Shown: piece by piece, positions 42,300 to 50,912 of the stretch
Position numbering within the stretch: the first letter of the stretch is position 1
Layout of the letters: each line of letters begins with the position of its first letter
From: CAYQEU01 sp964532005
GTDB lineage: Bacteria; Patescibacteriota; Doudnabacteria; UBA920
Direction of reading: 5' to 3'
Assembly: GCA_964532005.1 (NCBI GenBank)
Contig: CAZHER010000002.1
Location: 1-64,000 of the forward strand
DNA: 64,000 bases
Made by a program: the position numbers and the translations under genes
Notes under the pieces: generated by a model
Database searches by the model: none
What the model was told of the DNA's origin: nothing
The model's input: only the letters and a program-made list of their open reading frames with translations

Positions 42300-43427
42300 C
42301 TATTTTAAAAGCTGTGAAACAGCCTGAATTATGGCTTGTCCAAGCCGGTTTTCCTGAACCAGCTGTTTTCGGACACTATTTTGAGATAAAGAATTTTTAA
42401 AGTTCTGGGAGATAAGCTCCTCAGATGCAATAACGGCCAATTGATCGTGTTTCACACCAAGACCTTCGGACATTATAAGCTTGTTTTGCTTAAGATAGTA
42501 ATAGTTAAGCTCCTCTTGCCCTGGGAGCCAGTGAGTAATGAGCAAAGGAATACCCCAAGCCAGACTTTCTGCTACCGAAAGACCTCCGGGCTTGGTAATG
42601 AAAATATTGGCAATGGAGTAGAGCTCTGCCATGGGCGCATAATAACCAAAAACCAAAGCTCTAGTTTGCTTTACCAACGGAGTTAACTGAGCAAGCAACT
42701 GAGTATTTTTCCCGGTAACAATAATGACTCTAGCATGAGGATTTTTTTGTTCCAATGAATTTATAAAAACAAGAAGCTTCTGCGGTGACATCCCTGTACC
42801 CAAAGAACCGCTAGCCATTAGCACAACTTGGTCTGTAGGCGAGAGTGAAAGCTTTTGCCTCACAGCTTGAGTGTCTATTTCCGGTAAAGGCCGGAGAGTC
42901 ATCCCAGCTACGACAATTTTTTTTTCGGGGATCCCCTGCTGGATCATTTCTGTTTTTTGCTCTTCTATGTTTGCTAAATACAAATCAGCTTGGTCGTACA
43001 GCCAATACGGATGCAAGTGGTAGTCGCTGAACGCGATGGCGAATTTATTTTTATAAACTCCTTGTTCCTTCAAATAGCTAACAATGGCCGAACCTGTAGT
43101 TTGTGTAGCAATAACTAAGTCTGGGTTGAAATCAGCAATAGCTTTGGCAGCACGCTCTGAATTTTTTGCTGCCAGAGGAATGCGCCAGCGTAAGGTAAGT
43201 TTGTTAAACCCTTTGCTATTGTACAAAAATTTCCAAATGAATGGAAAATATTTATTAACTAACTGATGCAGCCATGTACCAAAGTCCACCAAAAAACCTG
43301 ACTGTACTTCTAGTATGTCGGAAAGGCGAACTTCAAATCCGGCTTTGGTTAAATGGTAACCAATATTTTCGGCAATGATTTTGTGACCGAGTCCAACTGA
43401 TGTATAAAAAATGAGAATGCGTTTCAT
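42300..43427 (-). CDS. diacylglycerol glucosyltransferase/MGDG synthase-like glycosyltransferase
   Basis: 375-aa GT-B enzyme of the GT28/MurG-UgtP superfamily. N-terminal ILIFYTSVGLGHKIIAENIGYHL (MGDG-synthase-like), C-terminal sugar-nucleotide site ASGSLGTGMSPQK … ITKPGGLSVAESLAWGIPLLI. The frame is open upstream through tRNA-Ser, so ATG 43427 is chosen. It may use UDP-glucose (galU is in the window) to make glycolipids; MurG-type activity is less likely. Confidence 0.85.
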   Translation of the reverse strand: MKRILIFYTSVGLGHKIIAENIGYHLTKAGFEVRLSDILEVQSGFLVDFGTWLHQLVNKYFPFIWKFLYNSKGFNKLTLRWRIPLAAKNSERAAKAIADFNPDLVIATQTTGSAIVSYLKEQGVYKNKFAIAFSDYHLHPYWLYDQADLYLANIEEQKTEMIQQGIPEKKIVVAGMTLRPLPEIDTQAVRQKLSLSPTDQVVLMASGSLGTGMSPQKLLVFINSLEQKNPHARVIIVTGKNTQLLAQLTPLVKQTRALVFGYYAPMAELYSIANIFITKPGGLSVAESLAWGIPLLITHWLPGQEELNYYYLKQNKLIMSEGLGVKHDQLAVIASEELISQNFKNSLSQNSVRKQLVQENRLGQAIIQAVSQLLK

Positions 43428-43458
43428 TTGCTGATAAGCTAAACATCTTATTCTTGAA

Positions 43459-43550
43459 TGGCGGAGAGGAAGGGATTCGAACCCTTGTGCCCCTTGACGG
43501 AGCAAACGCTTTTCGAGAGCGTCCCGTTATGACCACTTCGGTACCTCTCC
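43459..43550 (-). tRNA. tRNA-Ser (CGA)
   Basis: Class II tRNA, 92 nt. Acceptor GGAGAGG/CCTCTCC, anticodon loop CTCGAAA (CGA) on ACGCT/AGCGT, long variable arm, T loop TTCGAAT, discriminator G and encoded CCA. Confidence 0.97.
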
Positions 43551-43555
43551 GTGGT

Positions 43556-44209
43556 TTATATATTATAGTGAATAAAGGTTTTGCGGTGAAGCCCTGGAAC
43601 TATACCATACTTTTGTATCATCTCCCTGTGCATTTTAGTAGCATAGCCCTTGTGAACATCCAAGCCGTATTTGGGAAACTGCTCGTGCAACTGTTTCATA
43701 AAACGATCTCTGTGGGTTTTGGCAAGAATAGAAGCTGCCGCAATAGACAACACTTTACTGTCCCCCCCAACAACTGCTTCCTGTACAAAACTTTTATTCA
43801 ATTCTGCAATTATAAACTTGCCATCCACAGCAACAACAGTTTCATGTGAAATCTTTTTTTGCATTTTATTTTCTAAATCCTCAACAGATTTTTTCATTGC
43901 CAACAAGCTGGCGTTGTGAATGTTTATTTCATCAACAACAATAGCATCAACCAAGCCAATACCAAACCCAATTGCATTTTCTTTAATTTGTTCTTCCAAT
44001 ATGAAACGTTTCCCAGGGCTCAATTTTTTACTGTCATTTATTTCAGCATACAAGCTTTCTCCACTATTTGCGCGGACCACATCTAAAATTACCGATGCAG
44101 CAACCACAGGCCCTGCCAAGCACCCACGACCAGCTTCATCACACCCAATAACATAGCTAAAACCTTGGGCAATTTTTTGATTCTCTAAAAAAATGTTGGG
44201 AAAATTCAT
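43556..44209 (-). CDS. rnhB: ribonuclease HII
   Basis: Removes ribonucleotides from DNA and RNA primers. N-terminal active-site motif VIGCDEAGRGCLAGPVV with paired D-E, and the DSKKLSPGKRFIL region; a further acid in VAVDGKF; the conserved GLDVHKGYATKMHREMI. 217 aa, normal. Ends 5 nt before the tRNA-Ser 5' end. Most CPR carry rnhB as the main RNase H. Confidence 0.96.
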   Translation of the reverse strand: MNFPNIFLENQKIAQGFSYVIGCDEAGRGCLAGPVVAASVILDVVRANSGESLYAEINDSKKLSPGKRFILEEQIKENAIGFGIGLVDAIVVDEINIHNASLLAMKKSVEDLENKMQKKISHETVVAVDGKFIIAELNKSFVQEAVVGGDSKVLSIAAASILAKTHRDRFMKQLHEQFPKYGLDVHKGYATKMHREMIQKYGIVPGLHRKTFIHYNI

Positions 44210-44238
44210 GCGTGAAACTTTAACAATGTTCCATCAAT

Positions 44239-44272
44239 TAAAAATGGCAGCCCAAATGCAAGGACTGCCACT
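44239..44272 (-). terminator. terminator after the small-protein genes
   Basis: A 9-bp stem TGGCAGTCC/GGGCTGCCA (one T.G) with an 8-nt loop and TTTTTAATT on the minus strand, 14 nt after the 125-aa gene. Confidence 0.88.
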
Positions 44273-44285
44273 TAAAAATCATAAT

Positions 44286-44663
44286 TTACATGCTCTTACG
44301 TTCAATCTGTAACCCCAATTCGTTGCGAGCCAAATCTACGGCTGTCTGTTTCAAATCTTTATTGGTATTCAAAACACCAGTTGCAGGCATCATTCCTTCC
44401 AAATAGGCATCAATACGGGTAGGGTCTTCCTTTAGAAAATCTTTATTATTTTCTACATACTCCCCAAAAGTCTCAAAAGCTGTTTCTAATTCTTTCATTT
44501 TAAACTGTTCACCATCTACAGAAACAATCTGCTCTGGATTAGAAGTTTTGTGAAACTTTAATTCCTTCAACAATTCTTTAAAATATTTACTGCTGTCTAG
44601 GGCATCGGTAACGTCTGCTATCTCATCTCTGCCCATGTCAGGACTAGATTCATTAAAAGCCAT
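44286..44663 (-). CDS. small acidic hypothetical protein, paralogue 1
   Basis: 125 aa, highly charged and predicted helical, no signal or membrane segment. Core DEIADVTDALDSSKYFKELLKEL followed by VSVDGEQFKMKELETAFETFGEYVENNKDFL aligns with the 83-aa neighbour (DEITDITYMLESNDSFEELLHDL). The last ~35 residues are unique. -10 TAAAAT lies 6 nt before the ATG. Family and function unknown to me; the DG-EQFKMKELE segment looks like a short strand-helix unit. Confidence 0.75.
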   Translation of the reverse strand: MAFNESSPDMGRDEIADVTDALDSSKYFKELLKELKFHKTSNPEQIVSVDGEQFKMKELETAFETFGEYVENNKDFLKEDPTRIDAYLEGMMPATGVLNTNKDLKQTAVDLARNELGLQIERKSM

Positions 44664-44709
44664 ATATTTATTTTATTAATTCTTTAACTTAATTTTATCT
44701 TAGCAAACT

Positions 44710-44961
44710 TTATCCAACTAAGTCTAACCATGGTTTCACAGCTGTTCCATAATCGTCCCCGCGATTTTGGGCCTGTTCTAAAGCTTTTACAACCTCACCT
44801 AACCTTACCTTATGGTCGCCAATGCGGACTTTTGTTCCTTCGCCATCATCCTCACGCCCTAAGTCGTGTAAAAGCTCTTCAAAACTATCGTTTGATTCAA
44901 GCATATAGGTAATATCGGTGATTTCATCATCTGGGAATTCCCCATCCGCAATATACGACAT
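44710..44961 (-). CDS. small acidic hypothetical protein, paralogue 2
   Basis: 83 aa, acidic, soluble. The sequence DEITDITYMLESNDSFEELLHDLGRE … KVRIGDHKVRLGEVVKALEQAQ parallels the 125-aa neighbour, so the two arose by tandem duplication, separated by 46 nt. No known motif. Real gene status rests on this similarity, absence of overlap, and codon pattern. Confidence 0.72.
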   Translation of the reverse strand: MSYIADGEFPDDEITDITYMLESNDSFEELLHDLGREDDGEGTKVRIGDHKVRLGEVVKALEQAQNRGDDYGTAVKPWLDLVG

Positions 44962-45003
44962 AAATTTAATTTAAAACTTTATTAAAGATTATATAAAAAT
45001 TAT

Positions 45004-45930
45004 TTAAGCTGTTTCTAAAGTTTGGGTAATTGCTCGCTTGGATTTTAAGAAAAACCACCCAATAACAACAAAAGTAGATAACGGTGATACCCATGCCGGA
45101 ATATGCATTCCAAAAGCGTCCAAAATCATTATTCCCCCCAACACCAAAACTGAATACATAGCACCATTTTTTAAGAAAATATATTTCTTCACCCTCTCTA
45201 TATTACTAACAGTTAATTGCCGCACCATAATAGCCCCGAGCCCGTTGCCTGCAATTATGAGCGGCACTGACAATGTAAAAGCAAAAGCTCCCAACACGCC
45301 GTCTATGGAGAACGTAGTATCAATAACTTCAAGATAAAGAATTTTACTGACATCGGACATCCTCCCACCAAGCATTTCTGCTTCTTTCTTTTCCGCATTC
45401 TCCTTAAACCCGTGGGTAATAAAAAATGCAGTTGAGCCTACTACAATACTAAATGCCATAAGCGGATTCACCTTAATAGCAGACCACACCAAAATTGTAA
45501 GCAAAATAGAAACCACAGCGTAAAACCATACGCCCTGAGAATGTATAAATTTTTCACCGGGTAAACCAAAATTCTTTGGTTCTAAAAACAGCCAATGAAA
45601 AAATAGAAAAACTAAAAATGTTCCGCCGCCAGCAAGCAAAATTGGCGAAGCCGCATGCAAAGCTTCTATCACGTGAGGATCACTACTAAAAGTTGCTGTC
45701 AAAGCTCCTACCGGTCCTAGCTCTGGCAAAGATACCCAAATAATTAACCAAGGCAAAACACCCCTAACAACAAAAACTGCAAACAATATCCCCCACAGTA
45801 AAAACCAACGCCGAGCTCGTGCACTCATTGTCCGAAGAACTTCAGCATTTATAACAGCATTATCTACGCTACTAATAGTTTCGAATAAGGCTAATCCGGA
45901 AATAGTAAAAATCCAAGAGAGAATTTGCAT
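45004..45930 (-). CDS. TerC-like DUF475 membrane protein
   Basis: 308 aa with seven or so membrane helices. Family hallmarks: an acidic residue pair in the first helix (LALFETISSVDNAVINAEVL) and its repeat LEVIDTTFSIDGVLGAFAFTL, the TerC superfamily pattern for metal-ion (Mn2+) or tellurite-linked export. -10 TAAAAT ends 6 nt before the ATG (45937-45942), another leaderless example. Substrate unproven. Confidence 0.88.
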   Translation of the reverse strand: MQILSWIFTISGLALFETISSVDNAVINAEVLRTMSARARRWFLLWGILFAVFVVRGVLPWLIIWVSLPELGPVGALTATFSSDPHVIEALHAASPILLAGGGTFLVFLFFHWLFLEPKNFGLPGEKFIHSQGVWFYAVVSILLTILVWSAIKVNPLMAFSIVVGSTAFFITHGFKENAEKKEAEMLGGRMSDVSKILYLEVIDTTFSIDGVLGAFAFTLSVPLIIAGNGLGAIMVRQLTVSNIERVKKYIFLKNGAMYSVLVLGGIMILDAFGMHIPAWVSPLSTFVVIGWFFLKSKRAITQTLETA

Positions 45931-46029
45931 AAACCTATTTTAACATAAAAAAAATTACAATATTATTATCAATGCTTTAGAAAAAATTTAACTTTCCCTG
46001 AACTCCCCTACTATATATTACATTCATAA

Positions 46030-46064
46030 CAATAAACCACATCGAATACAGATGAGGTTTATTG
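46030..46064 (-). terminator. hairpin terminator after tRNA-Ala
   Basis: A ~14-bp stem CAATAAACC-A-CATC/GATG-A-GGTTTATTG with one mismatch and a 7-nt loop starts at the base next to the encoded CCA. No long T run follows; it may be a 3'-processing and termination signal. Confidence 0.7.
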
Positions 46065-46138
46065 TGGTGGACCCACGGAGAATCGAACTCCGAACTCATC
46101 CATGCCATGGACGCGTATTACCACTATACTATGGGCCC
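46065..46138 (-). tRNA. tRNA-Ala (GGC)
   Basis: 74 nt, acceptor GGGCCCA/TGGGTCC with the G3.U70 pair that identifies tRNA-Ala, anticodon loop ATGGCAT (GGC), T arm CGGAG-TTCGATT-CTCCG, encoded CCA. Confidence 0.93.
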
Positions 46139-46175
46139 TGATATTCAATTTTTAGACATTCCTGAAAATTTTATC

Positions 46176-46442
46176 TTATTCTTTTACTTGTGGCAACTGA
46201 CTTTGTTGCGCACTTTGTAATGTTTCTTGAAGCTGTTCTACTTTGTTGCGCATTGCTGGAATAATACCAATTACATTTAGAACCCAACCAATAATTAACA
46301 ATGCAAGAAAAGCACCTATTACCGAACCAAACCCTGTAAGCAACCCCCTAAAAAAAGCCCAAAAATTACCCCCCAATTTATCTGAAACTTCTGTAATTTC
46401 TGCTTGAATGTTTTGTAGTTGGTGTTTGAGATCTGGTTCCAT
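46176..46442 (-). CDS. small membrane protein (DUF5665-like)
   Basis: 88 aa: N-terminal amphipathic helix, then NFWAFFRGLLTGFGSVIGAFLALLIIGWVL (one long or two short membrane segments) and a Gln-rich coiled coil. The central pattern resembles DUF5665-type proteins but I am not certain. Between tRNA-Ala and tRNA-Arg on the same strand. Confidence 0.7.
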   Translation of the reverse strand: MEPDLKHQLQNIQAEITEVSDKLGGNFWAFFRGLLTGFGSVIGAFLALLIIGWVLNVIGIIPAMRNKVEQLQETLQSAQQSQLPQVKE

Positions 46443-46459
46443 AGTTTTTTATTAATTTT

Positions 46460-46534
46460 TGGTCCCTTTGGAGGGAATCGAACCCCCATCTCTCCCTTAG
46501 GACGGGATAGCTCTATCCATTGAGCTACAAAGGG
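46460..46534 (-). tRNA. tRNA-Arg (CCU)
   Basis: 75 nt, acceptor CCCTTTG/CAAAGGG, D stem GCTC/GAGC, anticodon loop GTCCTAA (CCT), T arm GGGGG-TTCGATT-CCCTC, encoded CCA. One A.G mismatch closes the anticodon stem. Confidence 0.93.
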
Positions 46535-46623
46535 GTAATTGATGTTTATACTAAGAAAATTATACCATATTTGCCAAATTACCGTATAATGCATATATAG
46601 GTACCAAAATTTACAGAAATAAA

Positions 46624-47967
46624 ATGAAAATTGTAGAAAGTGTGAAAAATTATCAATCTATTGTTTCACGTGAAACCTTAATGATCATATTGGGCTCTTT
46701 ATTGATTTTTACAATATTTTTCCCAGTAAGATATGTATTTTATACAAATTTGTCTTATTATACCGGCGCATACTCAGATTTTACCTCATTTTCCTTATAT
46801 ATAAGCGATATTATTATTCTTATTTTCTTTTTTTTCAACTGGAAACGTTTCTATGAAAACAATATTGTTTATTTTTTAGTAATTCTCGGATCTTGGCTAG
46901 CTCTAACGGTAATGCGTTCCACGGGAAACACATCCTTGGAACTATACTTTTTATTTAAATTTTATGAGCTCTTTGTGGTTTTTTTGTTCTTTTCCGATAT
47001 AAGACACTTAAGAAAAGGGGGTAAGATTATGCTTTGGACCTATTTAGGGCTATTAATATCACAAATTCTCATAAGTTTTTACCAGTTTTTTGCCCAAAAA
47101 TCAGTAGGCTTGTATTTCTTTGGGGAGTCTCCTATAGGACAACTCCTTCCGGGAGTAGCTAGAATTGTTTCTCATGAAACAACTTTAGTTAGAGCTTATG
47201 GTACTTTTCCTCACCCGAATATATTTTCAGCATTCTTAATGGTGGGTGTTATGCTAATTGCATGGCAAATATTGGTTAGTTTAAGCCAGAAAAGATTAAT
47301 TTTCTTATATTCGCTGTTATTTGCCACCATTACAACTACAATTTTGACTTTTTCCAGGGCAGGGTGGCTTGGAACTGTGGTTGCACTGGCAACAATGGGA
47401 ATTATCTATTTAGCTAAAAACGGCATAACTAAGAGGGGAATTCATTTTTCCATAGCCATTGTTGTCATTGTATCAATAAACATTGGAATATTTCACCAAT
47501 TTCTAGCTTCTAGAACTACAATTACTGACGCAGCGATTCACGAAAGAATTTTCTACAACAAAATTGGGTTGGAAATGATTAAGGATCATCCGATTTCTGG
47601 ATTGGGGATAGGCTCAAGTGTGTTGCACATGAAACAATATGCCGGTATTGAATTAAAACCTTGGGAAATACAGCCTATACATAATTACTATTTACTTACA
47701 GCAGCAGAAACTGGGTTAGTAGGATTTGTCTTGTTAATTGGATTTTTTTTGTATTTAACCTTAAATTTGATAAGAAAAATACTAAAGAGTCATGACCCCG
47801 TTGTATATATGAGAAGAATGTTTCTAGCCAGCATACTGTTTGGATTTTTCAGCATTATGCTATTTGATCATTATTTTTATACATTACAGTCGCCGCAAAT
47901 AATCTTTTGGATTATTCTTGGGTTAATTTATGCCGAATTAAAAAGAAAAGACGAAGTTTACTTATAA
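46624..47967 (+). CDS. O-antigen ligase/polymerase-like membrane protein
   Basis: 447 aa with about 11-12 membrane helices and the Wzy_C/WaaL pattern: HPNIFSAFLMV, TFSRAGWLGTV, then a large external loop with ISGLGIGSSVL and IQPIHNYYLLTAAETG (conserved His). Such enzymes join or polymerise polysaccharide chains onto lipid or protein carriers. First plus-strand gene after the strand switch. -10-like TATAAT at 46585-46590. Its stop lies in a terminator hairpin. Confidence 0.85.
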   Translation: MKIVESVKNYQSIVSRETLMIILGSLLIFTIFFPVRYVFYTNLSYYTGAYSDFTSFSLYISDIIILIFFFFNWKRFYENNIVYFLVILGSWLALTVMRSTGNTSLELYFLFKFYELFVVFLFFSDIRHLRKGGKIMLWTYLGLLISQILISFYQFFAQKSVGLYFFGESPIGQLLPGVARIVSHETTLVRAYGTFPHPNIFSAFLMVGVMLIAWQILVSLSQKRLIFLYSLLFATITTTILTFSRAGWLGTVVALATMGIIYLAKNGITKRGIHFSIAIVVIVSINIGIFHQFLASRTTITDAAIHERIFYNKIGLEMIKDHPISGLGIGSSVLHMKQYAGIELKPWEIQPIHNYYLLTAAETGLVGFVLLIGFFLYLTLNLIRKILKSHDPVVYMRRMFLASILFGFFSIMLFDHYFYTLQSPQIIFWIILGLIYAELKRKDEVYL

Positions 47968-47977
47968 CTTCGTCTTT
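47947..47977. terminator. bidirectional terminator between convergent genes
   Basis: A perfect 12-bp stem AAAGACGAAGTT/AACTTCGTCTTT with a 7-nt loop that contains the stop codon of the upstream plus-strand gene. It could also serve rlmH, which ends at 47993 on the other strand. Confidence 0.8.
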
Positions 47978-47992
47978 ATCAAAAATCTTGTC

Positions 47993-48463
47993 TTATTTAT
48001 GATACTCTTTTCCGCTGTTAATAGTGATTGCTCTATATATTTGTTCCTCTAACAGCACTCGGGCAAAATTGTGAGTAAAAGTTAGGGGGCTAAGTGATAT
48101 TTCATAATTAGCCACTTCCTTAAGAGAATCGTGAAGCCCTGCGCCACTTCCTATGACAAACACCAGCTCAGTCCCTATGCCGCCAAGTCGTTCTAAAAAA
48201 GTTGCAAAATCTTTGGAATTGCGAATTTGCCCACTTTCTTTCATTAAAATTACTATTCCATTTGCAGGCAAATGCTTTTTGATAGATTGAGCTTCTTTGA
48301 GCTTGGCTTTTTCTATTTGCGCAGATGTTTTATATGAAACATCGGGCAACTCTACAATTTTTACTTTTGCAAAAGGGGAGAGACGCTTTAAATACTCTTT
48401 TTCCAATTCAACAAAAGCTTGCTCCTTAAATTTTCCCAAACAGATTATTTGTATTTTCAACAT
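47993..48463 (-). CDS. rlmH: 23S rRNA (pseudouridine-1915-N3)-methyltransferase
   Basis: SPOUT methyltransferase acting on pseudouridine 1915 of assembled 70S. 156 aa, family-typical. Signature FVIGSGAGLHDSL (knot loop with Gly), ISLSPLTFTHNFARVLLEEQIYRA and a C-terminal KEYHK. -10 TATATT (48470-48475) lies 6 nt before the ATG. Divergently transcribed from the GT2 fusion gene. Confidence 0.96.
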   Translation of the reverse strand: MLKIQIICLGKFKEQAFVELEKEYLKRLSPFAKVKIVELPDVSYKTSAQIEKAKLKEAQSIKKHLPANGIVILMKESGQIRNSKDFATFLERLGGIGTELVFVIGSGAGLHDSLKEVANYEISLSPLTFTHNFARVLLEEQIYRAITINSGKEYHK

Positions 48464-48497
48464 ATATTCAATATAACATATGATAAAATAGTTCTAC

Positions 48498-50567
48498 ATG
48501 AAATATACCTTTATACTGCCAATTTACAACGAAGCGCTAATACTTAGACAATCTGTTGAACTGCTGTTAGATTTTCTGAAAAACAAATGGGCACATAGCG
48601 GCGCAGACTGGCAAATTGTGCTGGCAGACAACGGCTCTACTGATTCTACTGAACAGGTGTGTTCAGAGCTTCGATCCGAAAATCTGCATGAAATAAAATA
48701 TTTGAAAACAACAATTCCCGGACGAGGGCAAGCTCTGCGCTCGGTGGCAGAAAAATTTGATTCCGAGATATATTGCTATATGGACATAGACCTTCCAATA
48801 ATTTTACAAGAAGTCCCAAGAATGTTGGCGCCCATTGAATCAGGAACAGCTGATATAGCAGTAGGGAAAAGAGCTGGAAAACGCCCACTGTTAAGAAGAT
48901 TGCTTACTGTTGCATTAGGCAAAATAAATTTTTTGTTATTTGGATTTGACTTTCAAGATGCCCAAAGCGGAATCAAAACTTGGAATAAAAAAGCTTCAAA
49001 CTTAATGCGATCTTGCAAAGAGTCGGGATTCTTTTTAGATACGGAATTTGTAGCTATGGCAAAAAAACAAAATTACACTATTACAGAAGTACCGGTGGAC
49101 TGGATAGAAAGGCGATACGAGCGACGGGTTAGCAGTGTTAAACCTTTGCGCGACTCATTCCGAGCACTGAATGCATTACACAGAATAGCCAATGTGCTTT
49201 ACCCAAAACTTAACAACAACCTTTTTACTTTCTCGGCAATCGGTCTAGGCCTGTTTCTTATGAGTATATTTTCTCTGTTCTATATTAAACAACCGGGCGG
49301 CGAAATTGCTTTGGATATAGAACGCACGCACAACACTATTGCTGCATGGGCAATAATGAGCATGGTTTTGTACGCAAGTCTTTGGTTGTGGTTGGTAAAA
49401 ACAAAAAACGGCCCATGGAAAATATTTGCGGGCCTGGGAATAATATTTTTTTTGTTCACCTCAGGAAGTGCTGCAATAAGCTTGCCGACACAATCACAAG
49501 ATTTGTATTGGAACTTGTCATTAACTCGAAACTGGGTTGAAACCAAGGAAAACCCATACCAAACTACGATAAACAACGTGTCGCAAAGCAATTGGACCAG
49601 CCCAATTACTAAGTGGAAAGCTTTGCCAATGACCCACGGACCCGCTTGGGTTTTATTGCTTGCACTGTTTATAAAACTAAATTTTTCTTTATACGCGACT
49701 ATAGTTTCTATAAAAATTTTATTTGTTAGCTTAACCCTTGCTTCGGCTTTACTGTGGTGGAAAATTATGACTATCCACGGCTGGACGCTCGAGAAAAAAA
49801 CAAAACTGTTCTTGCTTGGAATTCTAAGTCCATTTATTTTGCAAGCGGTATTAGTTGACGGCCATAACGATGTACTTATTTTGTTTGGAATAACTTTGAG
49901 TTATTATTTTTTCCTTACCAGGAAATTTTCTGTCAGCACAATCATATTGTTAATTGCCGGTTTTATTAAATACATTCCATGGCTACTAGCCATAATTCCA
50001 TATACTGAAAGAATGATAGAAGCACGGAGTTGGGACGAAAAAATAAAGGTGACAATTTTTTATTTACTTATTTTCATTGGGCTGGGTTTTGTACTTTATG
50101 CACCATTTGGCCTGCCGTGGCAAAACGCATCCGGATTGGGTCAGAAATTAGTTGCGGACAAGCATAATCTTTTTCAATTACCCGGCACATATCTTATATC
50201 TCTTCTGCCTTTCGTAAACAATATAATTCTACGAATTGCCAGCATTTTTGTTGGAGTTTTGCTAATTGGATATTTTGTATATAAAAGAAAGTTTGTGCAT
50301 AGCTGGATCTTGCCGTATGTTGTGATTTTAGGCTTTACCACTCCGTGGTTTATGCCTTGGTATGCTTTGTGGATATACCCGTTACTTGGAATTTTCGTTT
50401 CCTTAAATATTTTTGCAATTCTGAACTTATCTTTATTTATTATGCAGATCAATGCGCCACTAATTGCATCACTAATTGGCTTGCTGGGTGTGATATTTTA
50501 TTTTACTTTCAAACTTTTTTTGCAAAAAATTAATAAACCGGCGCAATCAAAAAACCGCCTCAGCTGA
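48498..50567 (+). CDS. GT2 glycosyltransferase fused to GT-C-like membrane domain
   Basis: 689 aa. N-terminal GT-A domain (1-225) like dolichol-phosphate mannosyltransferases: FILPIYNEA, VLADNGSTDST, YCYMDIDLP (DxD) and DAQSGIKTW. The C-terminal ~430 residues have ~10-12 membrane helices resembling polyprenol-dependent GT-C/GT87-type transferases (NPYQTTINNV near the start). One chain could both load a sugar on a lipid carrier and transfer it. -10 TAAAAT lies 8 nt before the ATG. Confidence 0.85.
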   Translation: MKYTFILPIYNEALILRQSVELLLDFLKNKWAHSGADWQIVLADNGSTDSTEQVCSELRSENLHEIKYLKTTIPGRGQALRSVAEKFDSEIYCYMDIDLPIILQEVPRMLAPIESGTADIAVGKRAGKRPLLRRLLTVALGKINFLLFGFDFQDAQSGIKTWNKKASNLMRSCKESGFFLDTEFVAMAKKQNYTITEVPVDWIERRYERRVSSVKPLRDSFRALNALHRIANVLYPKLNNNLFTFSAIGLGLFLMSIFSLFYIKQPGGEIALDIERTHNTIAAWAIMSMVLYASLWLWLVKTKNGPWKIFAGLGIIFFLFTSGSAAISLPTQSQDLYWNLSLTRNWVETKENPYQTTINNVSQSNWTSPITKWKALPMTHGPAWVLLLALFIKLNFSLYATIVSIKILFVSLTLASALLWWKIMTIHGWTLEKKTKLFLLGILSPFILQAVLVDGHNDVLILFGITLSYYFFLTRKFSVSTIILLIAGFIKYIPWLLAIIPYTERMIEARSWDEKIKVTIFYLLIFIGLGFVLYAPFGLPWQNASGLGQKLVADKHNLFQLPGTYLISLLPFVNNIILRIASIFVGVLLIGYFVYKRKFVHSWILPYVVILGFTTPWFMPWYALWIYPLLGIFVSLNIFAILNLSLFIMQINAPLIASLIGLLGVIFYFTFKLFLQKINKPAQSKNRLS

Positions 50568-50577
50568 GGCGGTTTTT
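50551..50577. terminator. palindromic terminator with embedded stop
   Basis: AAAACCGCCTC AGCT GAGGCGGTTTT: a perfect palindrome with TTTTTGTGTTT following on the plus strand. The TGA stop of the glycosyltransferase gene is inside it. It also lies 8 nt beyond the convergent small membrane gene. Confidence 0.9.
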
Positions 50578-50584
50578 GTGTTTA

Positions 50585-50848
50585 TTAAAATTTTAAAAAT
50601 GTACTAAACCATTTTTCTAAATATCCTGACTGTAAATTTGTATAGTATAAAGCCAATACACCTGCTAAAAAAATTGCATTGATTACTAAAACCTTTATCA
50701 GATCATGCTTTATCACCTTGTATTCTGTCCCATGCACATCTGCCAAAGTTTCACCGGCAGAAGAGGATGGGCTAGGGCTGGAACTATTTTTGACTGGCTC
50801 CAGATAAGTTTGATGGGTATGAAATTTGCGTTTATTCTTTTTTGACAT
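50585..50848 (-). CDS. small single-helix membrane protein
   Basis: 87 aa from ATG 50848. Basic N terminus (MSKKNKRKFHTHQTYL), a Ser/Pro-rich stretch, and a C-terminal membrane helix (VLVINAIFLAGVLALYYTNL). Family not recognised, but the pattern recurs in Parcubacteria. -10 TATAAT (50855-50860) is 6 nt before the ATG, so leaderless. Upstream in-frame codons to 50884 are rejected. Confidence 0.75.
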   Translation of the reverse strand: MSKKNKRKFHTHQTYLEPVKNSSSPSPSSSAGETLADVHGTEYKVIKHDLIKVLVINAIFLAGVLALYYTNLQSGYLEKWFSTFLKF

Positions 50849-50874
50849 GGCTAAATTATAACAATTTTTCCCAT

Positions 50875-50903
50875 TTGAAAGCAACTGGGACTAGTGCTAA
50901 AAT
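50875..50903 (+). promoter_or_regulatory. promoter of the DUF4446/bactofilin operon
   Basis: -35 TTGAAA (50875-50880), 17-nt spacer, -10 TAAAAT (50898-50903), with ATG 9 nt downstream (50913): near-leaderless. Divergent from the promoter at 50855-50860. Confidence 0.75.
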
Positions 50904-50912
50904 ATCTATACT

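Noticed and set aside
43428..43505. N-terminal extension of the glycosyltransferase
   Set aside because: The extension lies over tRNA-Ser; ATG 43427 begins at the first conserved residue of the family.
46065..46138. tRNA-Gly
   Set aside because: The sequence looks Gly-like in the D arm, but the anticodon is GGC and the G3.U70 pair identifies Ala.
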